Below are positions 37,967 to 50,451 of a stretch of DNA of 64,000 bases, piece after piece. The stretch's first letter is position 1; each line of letters begins with the position of its first letter. The stretch spans positions 38,281,005-38,345,004 of the forward strand of contig LS997567.1 in the NCBI GenBank assembly GCA_000469685.2. The letters are read 5' to 3'. Source of the stretch: Haemonchus contortus (lineage: Eukaryota; Nematoda; Chromadorea; Rhabditida; Trichostrongylidae). The notes under the pieces are model-generated. The model made no database searches. It was not told where the DNA came from and worked only from the letters and a program-made list of their open reading frames with translations. A program made the translations under genes and the position numbers.

Positions 37967-38387
37967 TCGCAACAAACAGGCTCACGCAGTCTTTATAGAC
38001 GACAGACAAATACACGAGGTCGTGGCATTAGTTCCGAGTATGACAGCCCTCCCACTTCGGCTCCAGATCGAACTGCACAGGATGACGTCCGGATCCGGCT
38101 GGTCACGAGGACGTATGGATTACCAACTCATCCATGGTTGCACGGACCACAATCGCTCGGACTTCACTCAATTTCACCGGCCACGTACTCAGTGTTGAAC
38201 TCCACTCCGAACCAAGGACTCACCCCGCTGTCAACCGCGCGATCGAACGTTCCGGATCCGTCGACCGTAACACCCAACAGAACTCGGTCCGCAAGTGACG
38301 CGACAAGCGTTGAAACGGGCGGGGCCAAGGGACCACCGCGTTATTTTGGTTTCAAAAAAGCACCGACACCGGGAAAAATAGATCAAG
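37967..38387 (+). CDS. Possible exon of an unidentified Ser/Thr/Pro-rich protein
   Basis: After an AAACAG acceptor-like site, a frame of about 140 codons runs to a CAAG|GTAAGG donor. It reads through SSEYDSPPTSAPDRT, HGPQSLGLHSISPATYS and ends GPPRYFGFKKAPTPGKIDQ. The composition suggests a disordered linker of a larger protein. No partner exon is certain; the terminal exon at 40257-40515 lies downstream on the same strand and could belong to it. Family not recognised. Confidence 0.4.
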
Positions 38388-38599
38388 GTAAGGAATGGGT
38401 CAACAAATTAAATGAAACAGCCCCACCTGCTGCGGGCCGAGCGTGTGGGAGTTGCTTTCCATATGAATTCATAACTTGGCCACAACAAAGCCTGATCGCC
38501 AGAAAAGGAAATAGAAGGAGTAAACAAGGCCTCATCCGTGCTGGACACGCCTGACCGTAGCGGAGCTCGATGGGCAGAGCGTACATTCGAATGGCAGAT

Positions 38600-40256
38600 G
38601 GTTTTTGAAGTAATGGGTGGCTCTGTTGGAGAATGTTCTACGACGCGGAAAAAGGCAGTCAGGGATAATGGAGAACTGTGCTCAGGTTTCCGAAGTGGGT
38701 GGGGCTTGCACCAGGGCGGGCGTTGTTAAAGTCGATTATTCATAATGTTTCGAGTTGTTTCAGAACGGGATCAGAAAGGGGGCTTTTGTTGGAGTGAAAC
38801 AGGTTATCCAAATTGAAACAAATGGGGAATGAGCAGGAACACATTATCTGAGCTAGGCTCCACCAACGGAGGACGTAACGTGAGCAATTTAGACTTTCCC
38901 GTGGGATATTTGTGCGGTAGGATTTACTGTGGGAATGTTGACCGATATACCGGTGTGCTGTATCTATCTGTTGTGTAAATGACCAGACAGTGGCCACTTC
39001 GTCTCCTTGAGCGGTGCAATATTCCGACTGCGAAGACGTTGACAAGACTTTGAATGAATATAGCTATGAACGCAGAGGTCGATAGTGGCAATTGATATCT
39101 CGATCAGTCTCGACTTGTACTACTCGATATAGAGCTACTAGTTACTACTTTTTTCGAGTAATGGTAGTCCAGTGTGCGTGTGTGTAACGGTGTGTGTGGC
39201 AGTGTATCTCTGATGGAAACTCATAAGACCTCTCCCCGTGGGTGTTATGATTATGATTATGATTTATTATCGGAAAGCAAAGAAAACAACAAAATGGCAG
39301 AAAGAAAAACAACTCACCGATAAGAAGTAATTTGAACTAATAGGGAGCAACAGTGGGACCTGCGTGAAGAGGGGTTGGAATTCGGCTCGAAAGGGCAGCG
39401 GACGCCAACACTGCAAGCTCGTACAGGACGACGTACGTATGTAGAAGTCCGGATACCATCTTAGTAGGTCCGCCAACCTGCCGAAACCCAAGCCAGCGTC
39501 GCAGACGTCAAGGGGATAGTGTTATGCAGAAAAAATCAACTACTTATAAAAAAAAATGTTGGGCGTTCAGATGAAAGCCCTGATAACAGGTGGCAGACTA
39601 GATTCTCCTTCCCCTAAAGGGGTAGAGGCGTGTGCGAAAATTGTCAAGTTGGACCTAGATTGCGCAGATTCGATAGATGTACAGGTGGCAGTAAGGGAAT
39701 GCTGATGGCAGGTGACACGAGACACGACGCATGAGTTGAGCAGGATTCCGGTCATGAGTGGCTAGGCGCTTACGAGAAGTGTGTGTTTGGCCGTAATTTA
39801 ATTCCTGTTCTCCTGTACCGAAGCGCCGCAATTTGGGAGGACGTGGGCAGCAGGCCAACTTCACAGGGGAAGGAGGAGCCGACATTAGCCGAGCGATCTG
39901 ACTGGTGGAACACTAAGCTGGCATTAAGCTGTGTTTTATTTCCTTTATTTCCACTAGCTGGTATTTTAAATGCCCTTCAATATCCGACATACCAATATGA
40001 TCATCGGAGAGTGGGTTACAAAGTATTGCGTTGTCCAAAAAGTTTCTGCCAATTTATGAGTCATCTTCGAGTGAAAGTTCCTAGAAGAACGAACCCATTC
40101 ATCAAACAATATGCTCTCCATTCTGTTCAGTAATGGTTCGCCACCTTCCTACAATTTTCATTATACCCCTTTCACAGAAGGTGCAGGCTCAGAATTGAAA
40201 ATCCCCCTCAGGTGCTCTTTGCAGTCCTCCTGAGGTTGAACTATTTTCCTTTAGGA
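38600..40256. other. No firm gene
   Basis: Mixed sequence. 39180-39220 is GTGT-rich. 40020-40190 (TTGTCCAAAAAGTTTCTGCC onward) resembles the end of a DNA transposon, but no matching second end was found. A 116-codon frame at 39783-40133 crosses this and is not credible as a gene. Confidence 0.35.
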
Positions 40257-40515
40257 GTACTTTAAGGAAAGTTTTTATAAAGGTGGTCTGATGGTGCTTT
40301 ACCCGGATTTTAAGGAGAGGGTGCAGGAAGACATCCTACATACTATTTCACTTTCAATGCTACCAGATTTCCTCACAATTATTCCCGATACCAGCAAAGT
40401 TCCTGTTATTTACACAGAAACATTGAAAGTTACCAACACGTGTTCTAGGATCGAAACGTCTATCACAAAGATAATGGAAATGATGGAAATTCTCTTAAAA
40501 GAAGGGTATCAATAG
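40257..40515 (+). CDS. Possible terminal exon of an unidentified gene
   Basis: After a TTTTCCTTTAG acceptor the frame runs 85 codons: EYFKESFYKGGLMVLYPDF, KERVQEDILHTISLSMLP, then a coiled, Met/Glu-rich end (MEMMEILLKEGYQ) and a TAG stop. The GGL...LYPDF..ERVQEDI stretch faintly recalls the C-terminal part of actin-fold proteins, but too weakly to name it. It could also be a pseudogene fragment. Confidence 0.4.
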
Positions 40516-43500
40516 GATTCATTTCTACTAACATAGTTAGATTTATATATGGAAATACATTTATTTTCCACAAGTATTCTACAAGTAATCTTAATAGCGT
40601 CATAAACTTTGGTAAAGGGATTACGGAAGATCTTTAGTCGTAAACCCTATCGAAAGTGCTACTTGTTATCCACTTGAGTACTTTTCCTAACTTTATTGAA
40701 CAATGCAATTTAGCCATTTTTTTCCCAAGCAGACCTGGTTGGTCCATATTCAATATCAGGCTCCGATGTGGGCGTGGAAAACGTTAGGTTGACATATTTT
40801 GGTTTAGAAGCATTGTAGCATCGTCCGATAAGGCTTTCGAAAAAAATGGTGCATAGAAACAAAGGCTGTGACCTGACTTGTTTCCCTTTTCCGAAAATCG
40901 CGTCGCGCTCGCTCCACCCGATCGCTCGCTACGAATGGGAAGGTATGAGTTCTGATTGGATGGGTACGGTAGCCGCCGCTTACCCGCTGCCGCGAAGCGA
41001 TGAGAATTCGAGGAGGAACACCGTCACCCACCTACTTAAATAATGGAAACATCATATAGAACTGTGAAAATTCTCATTAGATTAGATTTAGATTAGATTT
41101 ATAGTGGTAAAACACTTGTGTACGTTCTTCTCCATGATGTAATTTCAACGGAACATTCTGCAACAAATACATGTTATGGGCGCGCCATAAATATGTTAAC
41201 GAAAATGTTGGCTTCCACAAACCGCAGTTCATATTGATACATGATCAATTCTTGTGAGTTATTTGCTATACATCGCGTCTACAAAACAAACACACGGTGA
41301 TCTTATATAACCGTCTCCTGTAATAATTATAGCTCGAAGACGCTTCGGCTACTCATCATCTGAGCCATGCAGAGTTTTTTGAGAACCTCCAGCCTAAGCT
41401 TTTTTCGATGATTTCTTAGGAGCAGCTACGGTACTGCGTTTTAAAGCGCAAGCTTTCCACTATGAACTACAACCAGCCACCCATCTCACTCTGATCTGGA
41501 AAAACCTTGGGAGGACTGCAAGCTGGGATAAAGTCGCGATCATTTCCTCAGCACCAGTCTTGATTTTTCCCATTCGCGCTCAAGTGCGTCGCAGTTTTCT
41601 ACCCATAGAAAATTCTTTGACATTCGGCTGCATCCTTTCCAGAGAGCCCTTCTTAAATAAGTTTTGTACTTTTCTCGACCAAAATTTGCGATATTGCTGT
41701 GTTGGTAAAGATTCTAGCCTAGACCATCATAAAAGAGGGAAAATGGCTATGAGAGGCGACCTGACTCTCCTCATCGGCTTTAGCACTCGTAGTGTGAGAT
41801 AGCGTAGCGTAGACGTATAGTCTGAAATCTCACTATTTCTCCAACGCTGAATACCCTTTAGTCAGAAAAAAGTCTGTCGAAGCGCGTGCCGCGCGCAAGT
41901 AGCGCACGGCATCTATTTTCCTCTCCAACGTCTTCTCGTCGAGAAGCTCATAAGGCCTTCGAATTCTATCATCTGTATGCAATCGTATTCACTCGGGCTA
42001 GACTCGTCTCATTGGAGTAGAACATACAAGCAAATCTGCAGACGTTTTCTCGCGTTTTTGCAGGTTCCGCAGCGTACTCCCTCCAAAGCGATTCTATTCG
42101 GAAAAGAGGTCGTATGTGAGAAAGGACGACCGTTTCGAGGTTTGTCGTTGTCTTGCCGTTTCAATGACTGACATGTAGGAAATGTTGGAACGAGGAGCGA
42201 TCCCGGAAAAGAACTCGCCAAATGCACTCACAGACGGCACGGTTAGTGGATGTCTGCGAAGCTATACCTTTTTATGAAATATGACGAATTGAGAGCACCA
42301 AAGTAGATGTGTGGGCTTAGGTGTGTCAGAAACCAAAGGGAAGGTGCAGATTTGGAGGAGCCCTCCGAACAAGGACGTCCGTAAAGCTGTTATCATACTT
42401 ATGGCGCACCCAGTATTTTGGGAAGGACGAGGCCCACACGCCACCGCAGATCATTTTTTGGGCCGCATACGCATTCAATACTCCACTACGATTCTGAACA
42501 GAAGTCGAATGTGACGGGCACGAGCGCACATCAGATGAGATTGGTCAGCGCTCGAAACTTTATCCTTTATCCTCTAGGCTTTTTCCATCTATCTGGATAA
42601 CTTTGATGAAATAGGTAGCCAATACCCTATCTTACAGAATATGACAGGTTTCACCGGTAAACCTCTCGCATGGTTAGCGCGACGACCCTTCTATTTCGGC
42701 AGCGGAAATTAATGCACACACCTAATAGGATATGAAGGGATCGTAGGTACTCGGCGACACGAACTGATGACAACCAATACTAGAAGACAAGGGGCCTAAG
42801 AGAGCAAGAGCACCTACCAATTGAAATTCTAGCCCTTTTGTATTTGCGATGTAACCTTGATTGTTCATTATGTTTTATTCAATAGGACTGGATTGTAGAG
42901 TCAGGTGGCAAAAGCAAGTGACAACTGCAGTGATAGGGGCCCATTAGCGGCACTACGATGAGCAGATAAAAGTTCTGTTCATTTCTAGCTATTAGACAAT
43001 TACCCAGCGAGGTTTGTGACTCAGTGGATCCACTTTGTCCGATATGATTTGCGACAAAACTTAACCGTCCACCACTAATCTGGAATTCTCAGTCAATATC
43101 TCCGTGAGGAAATAAGTCTATTGATAACGCCATCTGATAATGGTGTTATCATCACTCGAAACATTTATGAGTACCGCCCAAGGCTTCTTTTGCCTAACAG
43201 TTGAGCCTTCAATGGGTATGTACTTCTTAGAACGAAAGCAATATATCGAGACTTCCAATTAAATGCGTAAGCACCGACTTACACTGAATACGGTTTGCAC
43301 AACCCTGTTACTCCGGTTTCAAACTTCATGTGCAGGAAAATACTATTTTTTTCAAAGGAGTAGAGACTTAGCCGATTTCTACAACCTTGTCGAAGAAGGA
43401 GGGAAGTCCAGCGTTAGCCGGGCGAACCGACAGGTTTGTAATAGTTGCCGGAACTTTCTTATCACTTGCTAACTTTCTCACTCACCTATCACTTTTTTAT

Positions 43501-44026
43501 CATTCAATATGGTAGTAATTACTTCCGTAGATACTACTATTGAAGTTTGAGTAAAAAAAAAGTGGGGCTTCTAGTGAAGCACGATTCCACCCATGATCCA
43601 GGGATCACTATTAAAATATTTCAATTACTGGAAGATTCACCTTGGCCAAAGCCATCATCACCTGAAAAATGCTTGACCAGTAGCTCCCCACTAGACAATT
43701 ACTGGCTCCTTAGTGGCGGAAGTTGTGCGGGGCGGACCACCCAATCCTGAAGCTCTCATGCTACGAATATTTGTTCAATCCCTAATGGTAAAATTAAATC
43801 TCGCAAAAAGGAACAGATTCATTGCAGGATCAGCAAGGAATGGACAATTCGATGGCAACCATCCGTGAAATGAGGCTGGCCACGGGTATGGGTAATTCAC
43901 CCAACTCTGCGTGGACGCGGCGGAATTCGTGGTGATTCAAACGACATTAGCGCCTATCATTGGGGCACAGGTTCTAAGTAGATTGGATGAGTAGGTCCAG
44001 CTCATGCTACTTCCACCCAACTTTAA

Positions 44027-45002
44027 CACGTTGACGACAACGAACGTTTGGACATTTTTGGCCGCGTGGGACAGACGCACTTCTGCGGCAGCTTCGACCG
44101 CGGGACACATATGTCCCGCGCTGTCCCTTGAGGCGCGTTTTGCGAAGCTTGAGTGTAAAACCTACTTTCAACTACTTATCGCTACTTAGGAAGTTGATTA
44201 ATAAAATGAAAAGCACGCAAAAATGCTCTACATAATGAATATTCCGCTCTAAAAATGTATATACGGACATACAACTCGACCATCTTCTGACACCGCAGTG
44301 CGAAGTGAGGAGATCCAGATTACCGGAGAATGGGCAAATCCGGACGACGGAGAGCAGGGAGCTACTGAAGAAGAAGTAGATGATATGGAAGAAGATATGG
44401 AATCTAAATTAGAAGAAGAACAATCCCATAGAGAAAGCATGGTGGTTAAGAGATGTTTCGCCGCACGACGCTTGGACTTTTAGTGGTGTCTCCGGCTTAC
44501 TTGATGTTGTTTATGACTGTCAAGAACCAACAGACTTCTACGAACTGTTTCTGAATGGAGAGCCTCTGGCCTCATCGTTAGAGAAACCAATAGCTACGGG
44601 ATTCGACAAAATGAAGAATTTCAATGAGAATGAGCGCTGATTACAGGAGAAAAATTCATTTAACTGCTAGTAACTCACAGTCAATAACTTGCATGCAATG
44701 TTTTTATTTTACTTGTTCTTGTTGATCTCAATATACATAAATGCTGAAGTTTGAAGTAGGCCCAAAATTCTGTGAGACTCAGAAAACCTGTGCAAAAATG
44801 GAGCATATCTGATCATTTAATGGACCATTATGTTTATAGCATTGTTACTGTTTGATCTGTAATATAAAAGTAAAAAACATTTTAATAAATCACGCATGCG
44901 CTTAAAAAAGTTGGGAAATGAGCGCGGGACACATATGTCCCGCGTCGTCCCACGTGGCCTGTAAAACGCGGAACGTATGTTTTTCGCGTTGTCGTCAACG
45001 TG
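44027..45002 (+). mobile_element. piggyBac-like deletion derivative with TTAA duplication
   Basis: A 976-bp element with perfect 16-bp terminal repeats CACGTTGACGACAACG (44027-44042) and the complement (44987-45002). TTAA is duplicated on both sides (44023-44026 and 45003-45006), the hallmark of piggyBac insertion. Each end also carries the same 20-bp palindrome GCGGGACACATATGTCCCGC (44100-44119 and 44924-44943). It interrupts MITE copy F1-3. Confidence 0.9.
44298..44640 (+). pseudogene. Truncated piggyBac-type transposase N-terminus
   Basis: An acidic N-terminus (PDDGEQGATEEEVDDMEEDM) is followed, after a one-base frame change near 44440, by WTFSGVSGLLDVVYDCQ and EPTDFYELFLNGEPLAS, then a stop. 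The G..GL...PTDFYELF pattern matches the region just before the catalytic domain in piggyBac-family transposases. The whole DDD catalytic core is absent, so the element depends on an enzyme made elsewhere. Confidence 0.72.
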
Positions 45003-45315
45003 TTAAGTTTGTATCACAAAGATAGGCGCCAGAGTCGTTTGAATCATCACGAATTTCGCCGCGCGGTATGCCGTGCCCATCCAATCCAGAATTGGGTGAA
45101 TGTTCCATTTCCCGGCTGGCCACTCATGGGGCAGCCTTACCGTACCACCGAGCAGTGCGCTTAACCGCTGAATCTATCAATCATTTCTCCATACTTGCTA
45201 TGATCGAATACTGAGCTTATGCGATTCAGTAAGCGTGCTAAAATGCTGTAGGCAGCCTCAAATTTGAAGTTATTTCTCTTGTGTACTTTTTCTTTTAAAT
45301 CTGGCATGCTAGGGG

Positions 45316-45558
45316 ATGTCAAGTCGTACGTCCGAGGATGCACGCGGCAAATTGCGCGGGGCAGTTCTAATGATTTGACGAATTCAGCGCCTATCATGGG
45401 GGCGCAAATTACAAGTAGAGGAGATTAGAAGGATAATCTGACCCGCCTGAACTATTCTACTTCGAGTTTGTGCCCCAAAAATTGGTGTCAGAGTCGTTCA
45501 AGTCGTAGCGAAATTCGCCGCGCAATTTGCCGCGCGCGTCAACGGACGCACGACTTGA
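45316..45558. repeat. MITE family F1, copy 4
   Basis: Arms GTCAAGTCGTACGTCCGAGG... (45316) and ...GGACGCACGACTTGAC (45558) are reverse complements over about 100 bp, with the F1 centre (GCGCCTATCATGGGGGCGCA). Confidence 0.85.
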
Positions 45559-45574
45559 CCGTCACCCGGCACGC

Positions 45575-45723
45575 TAAGGCTGCAGTCATAGCCCGTCGCC
45601 CGGCCCGCGAGCACGCCGGCTGGGGCAGGCGCTTGTTTACAACTGAAACTTGATCGATACCGCCAGCCGAGTAGTCTCCCAGCCGGCGGGCTCGCAGGCC
45701 GGCCGGCTGACTATGATACAGCC
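45575..45723. repeat. MITE family F2 copy in unit B
   Basis: Ends GGCTGCAGTCATAGCCCG and CTGACTATGATACAGCC face each other. The core is TTTACAACTGAAACTTGATC (45632). Confidence 0.75.
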
Positions 45724-46614
45724 AATGTGTTCACAACACTGTGCTAAATGTAGCAAACGATGCAAACACGTGTAACTGGCAGGACATGAAACGTTCCCAA
45801 CCGCTTCTTTATCTAGGAGTCCGAAGTGAAAAAAATAGCAAGGCTGCAGGTGTGAAGGACGATTTTCCAACTCGATTAACAAAGACAGTCTCGGAATGAA
45901 GGCGTAAAGGCCCAATAGAATGCGAGATTATCACAGTGAATCCGAGGTGGAGCAATATGTAACATACACCAAGTCTGTTTCTACGACTCAACCTGCCTAA
46001 ATACAACCGGGTAACGGAACTTCTCCCCTATCGCGGCATTCTCCCTTGCGGCATGCGGCAAATGTCACTGCAACTACCGTACTTCCCCCCTCCCCGCCAA
46101 TCGATAGGACGCGGAATTTTTCGTTAACTGCCCTTCTTTTTTATTAGACTTGATCGTTTTTTCTTCTGTTTCTTTTTAGTTTTCATGTTCATTAGATTTG
46201 ATTAATTAAAATGACTCCTCCTATATAAATGACGATCAAGACCGCATTGGAATTGAAAAGAGCGGCCAGCCAATTCAAGTAATTAAAGGACTGTCCACCT
46301 TACAAATTGTGCGCTCCAATCTTCCATCGCAATCCTGTGGTAGGCGGCGGGTGCGGCGTGTGCGACGCCGTGTTAGGGGAGAAGTTCTCGGACCCCATAC
46401 AACCTGATACCGTAGCACATACGGTGAATGAGAAAAATTGGCACTTGACCCCCTTGCCCGGTTATGTCGAGTTGCAACCAAGCGATCCAGCCTCGATACA
46501 AGCTCAGTTGATTCTTTTATTCTTCCGCGTGGTTGTCCTGAATATTGGTCTCTGTTTCAAAGAGATAGCCGATAAGCGGGTGACTCCATGTGCATTGCGA
46601 CCAACCATACACGC

Positions 46615-46912
46615 CGAACTGCGCCGTCGCAAGTATGGGGTGTGTGTACATTCGTGCGATTCGAGCTGCGCGCGGCAAACTGCGCGCGAAATCCATAGCG
46701 ATTGTGACGACATTGGCGCCTATTACTGGGACCCAAATTTGAAGTAGAGAAGATTAGTAGGATCAGCTGACCATAGTAATCATCTCTACCCCAAGTTTGT
46801 GCCCCAATAATAGGCGCCAGGGTCGTTCAAATGACCACGACTTTCGCCGCGCACTTTGCCGCGCGCAGCTCGAATAGCACGAATGTACCGTCCCCCCAAG
46901 TATGTAGCCGTT
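46615..46912. repeat. MITE family F1, copy 5
   Basis: About 130-bp arms (GCGCGCGGCAAACTGCGCGC against GCGCACTTTGCCGCGCGC). Centre TTTGAAGTAGAGAAGATTAG / CATCTCTACCCCAAGTTTG. Confidence 0.85.
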
Positions 46913-47319
46913 CCTTGTTGCATACTGCTTATCTGCAGCCATCATCCCCTTCCTACGGGAATTTTGCTCTGAGATTTTGATGCTCAAGTGATACTCACCG
47001 GCTGTCGGCTCCGAAGAATATTCTGATTTACCTCCCATCCCTTCGTTAAAACTCGAACTCTCCTAAGATCATTCAGAGATTACTGCTACTTTGAAGAATT
47101 CCAAGTTACGCAGGCTTCTCTCGTGCCTCGTCCCATCTATTTGAGCGAGAAGGGTAAAATAACGTTGGACATAACTTTTCTCCATGTCAATAAACACTGT
47201 CATAATATCAGTGGAATCTACCGCGGTTTTCGTTGGACGTCGTCGCTGTAGTTCAACACTTGCATGGACACTTTGCCGCTAACCGAAACTTCCAAAATGT
47301 CAGTGTTATTAATAACTAT

Positions 47320-47755
47320 CGCGGTGAAAATCTAGTAGGGGGAAGGGGGAGGAGGCAGCGCCTTTTGAATCACTGAGGGCTAGAGCGCAGAGAAGGAAGA
47401 CTAGCCAAGCCCGTAATGGTGCTTAGAAACGCATCATGGCTTTTTTATATCATAGCTGTTTATTTTTTACCTAATTTTAGGAAGGAGAGAAGCTCCGGGT
47501 TGGGTGAGCCAATTGGACGTTCAATTTGTATCTCATCTCAGCATTTTGCGCGAGATAATCATCTCACCCACCCCGGAGCCCCTACCCCTCTTGAAAATAA
47601 GTAAAATTAATATTCTTTTGGCTAAAACGCTTCTTAATGAACAGGTGAAGTCGGCTACCCCTCCTTCTCTGCGCTCTAGCCGTCAATGATTCAAAAAGGC
47701 GCTGCCCTCTCCCCCCCCCCCCCCCCCCCCAACTACATTTTCACCACCACCGCTA
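47320..47755. mobile_element. Foldback element specific to unit B
   Basis: Long inverted ends: GCGGTGAAAAT, then CAGCGCCTTTTGAATCA and GGCTAGAGCGCAGAGAAGGA on the left, mirrored on the right around a poly-C run (47711-47730). A second, inner inverted repeat (AGCTCCGGGTTGGGTGAG / CTCACCCACCCCGGAGC) is nested. The homologous sites in units A (25350) and C (57530) lack it, so it arrived after the duplication. Confidence 0.8.
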
Positions 47756-50451
47756 TATTTGGAGTCTGCAACGCTTCGATTACATTACTTTCACTAACTG
47801 CTTCCTAGAGTTAGGGCCTAGTCAAACTAGGTAATTTATCTCCACTCAAATTGCGTTTTTTAATTTGTTCCATCAGCAAAATTTGATAGGGAAGGGTCCT
47901 AATTGGAATACCGTACGTTGCCCCACGCGCAACGTCCACACAATGAAGAAGCGGACGCTTTCACGTACTCCGCCATGTATCCGCGTTCATCAACGTCTTA
48001 CGCCATGTCTCTAATCGATGTCTATTCTCTTCTAGTCCATCCATCTTGGGTATGCAATCTGTGCCTAAGAACTTTCAGCGTCAATCCATACTAGTTGATC
48101 GCTGTAGAAACTCGGCGTGCGCGCGCAATTCGTACATCATCACTAATCAATATGCGATCGTGGTGATTACTCACATATACATTTGTCCATTTACTTTTCT
48201 TCGTCGCTTTTTTTTTGCTGTTGCATCATTCTTCTAATAAGATGATTGAATTTGTGCTTATGATTTGTAAAAGACGCTTCTGAGGTGTCGGTTGGTGATT
48301 ACTTTCTGTCCGTCAACATGAGTAGCAGAAACGGCCTTCAACGAAGTCTTACATTAAATCTCGTGTTGTTGTGCGAATATCGTGTTTGTTTCAATCGCCA
48401 ATCATATATCTGCAACTTATGTTTTAGAGAGGATGTTCTACACCCGAAGATCCAACGCTATTCGCCCAGGACCAATGTGCCGTTTTTGGTTAGTTGTTCA
48501 GTATATCACCCTTTTTATTACATTTTGCATGTTATGCACTATGTTGATTACTCGACTGCTTTCTGTCATTTCAGTGGCCAGGCTGTCGCCTCACGAAGAA
48601 ATTTCTTCTGTACGGATTGTCTTCCGATGGTATTCGACTTTGCCCATATTATCATGAGCGATACCCTCACCCGGAAGGGAGGAGAACAGCTTTGCTGCAG
48701 ATGTCGTGTATGTTTTTTATGACTTATTGTATTGTTGTATCTGAAGCAAGGAAAAAAGAAGGAGGAGCAGAAGTGAATGGTTTCTTTGCATATATCATTG
48801 CTCTCCTAAAAGTTGATATTTGACAGGGTCAAATTGGCTTTAGTTATAGGCCGTTCTCCAAAGGGCTCTCGCCCCCAGACTTGTTGGAAACTGCATTCAA
48901 TCGTTTCGCAGTGACTTTGAAAGAGCGGAAAACGGTAAGTTAGCAAATTAGTACCTATTTCAAATGCTTAACAAGGGGATGCCGTTTTTGCAAGCTTCAG
49001 TTAATAAAAAATTCTCTAAGGCTAAAGAAATAAGTTGTATAATCACATTGCATAATGTCTGTGGCCAGTCAGTTATCCAACAATGTCCAAACTACAGCTC
49101 TTCAAGTTCTTGACATGGCCGCTCGTGCAGTAGGCGGTAATGTTCCATTCATCTGTACTCTTCATCATGCTGTTTTATACCTTTGTAAATGCAGACTGTG
49201 CCATCAGAACCGAGTCGAGTTCAAAATCGAGGAGCAGTCTACTCTCAGAGTCTGCTACACGGTGACATTATATATGTCCCTAGCGCTCAGCTGGCTCCAG
49301 TGAGCTGCCTGCGTGCAATGTGTTCGTCCCGTTGGAAATGGTGCCACCCTGGGGAGCGCCTGTTTTGCGCGTCCGTTGAATCTAGGTCACCCCGCACACT
49401 TCGCGGCCTACTGCGATCTCGAGGTAACATGACAGTACCGTTAAGTGTCTGTGAGAGAATGATTTCCACTACTCCGTTTTGTCTTCTCTATATGCTGGCT
49501 CGACTCTTCTTTTATGCCCCCCCCCCCGGGCAGCTGCAACGTCAGTTAAGGGCGTGACCTAGTTTTGGCCGTCAAGCGGAACGAAGCGCACCCGTGCAAC
49601 CCCGAGTATGGGTACATCCTGCCGCAAATCGTGCGGCAGGACGCGCGGCTGTTCGGACGATTTCGCCGTTCACCGCTGCGGCGAGAATTTGAAGAAGGAG
49701 AGCTCAGTCGGATGTTCTTAATTGTAAAAGGAAGTTCATTCATTGCAGTAGGTTGCCTCGTTGCTGCTTCTACAGCCTAACTCTATTCCGCTTTTCATCA
49801 CTGTAATAGTAAATTACGTAGTATACTACTTACACTCGTGAGCATGCGGGGTCATTGTGTGGTTCAGAAGCAAAATTTGGTTATTTCAGAACTTTCGGGT
49901 TTTGTATATTTTTTCGCCCTCGCGCCTAGACTTACACCCGGAAGAAATAACGAAGAATTCGGCCCAGCATCTATATTGTTAACTCCCTTTATTACTGGTG
50001 TTGTGCCCTTGGTTGGTCGGGAAGAGCAGGAAGTTCTATCAGAAGCCATGGATGAATGTGCAACAAGGTTACAATTTATCTCCTGCCAGCTAGATTTCCT
50101 GATCAAACCGGTCAGTTCAGTACAATACAAGATCATTTACTCTGCCAACATGAGATTACAGATGCTCCAACAACTTATTTCTTGCGGACTGCTGTTGAGT
50201 GCCTTACCGTTAGGGTCAATATGATTAGATTTGGACGCTTAAAGTATATTGAGCACTTACTGTTCTCTGCATGCTTTCGCATGCCGAATGACAGATTGGT
50301 AGATTTCTAGCTTATCCTAACAAAATATGCTGATGTTGAGTATTCCGCTTTGTTGGCGTGGTTATTGTGAAGCGGAGGGTTACCTCCAGTGCAAATGCAG
50401 TCTTTAATCAGATGCTTCCCCCGTGAGTAGACCAGGTCCATTCCGTCCCTC

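Larger units (their letters stand above)
43905..45110. repeat. MITE family F1, copy 3, split by a later insertion
   Basis: The left half (43905-44026) and right half (45003-45110) are reverse complements (GCGCCTATCATTGGGGCACA against GATAGGCGCCAGAG, and GGCGGAATTCGTGGTGATT against its partner). The piggyBac-like element lies exactly at the centre. Confidence 0.82.

Noticed and set aside
38388..38554. Extension of the 37967-38387 frame past the GTAAGG donor
   Set aside because: Composition changes at a strong donor site, so the extra codons are probably intron.
46307..46747. 146-codon frame MCAPIFHRNPVVGGG...
   Set aside because: It runs into MITE F1 copy 5 and changes character there; no recognisable domain.
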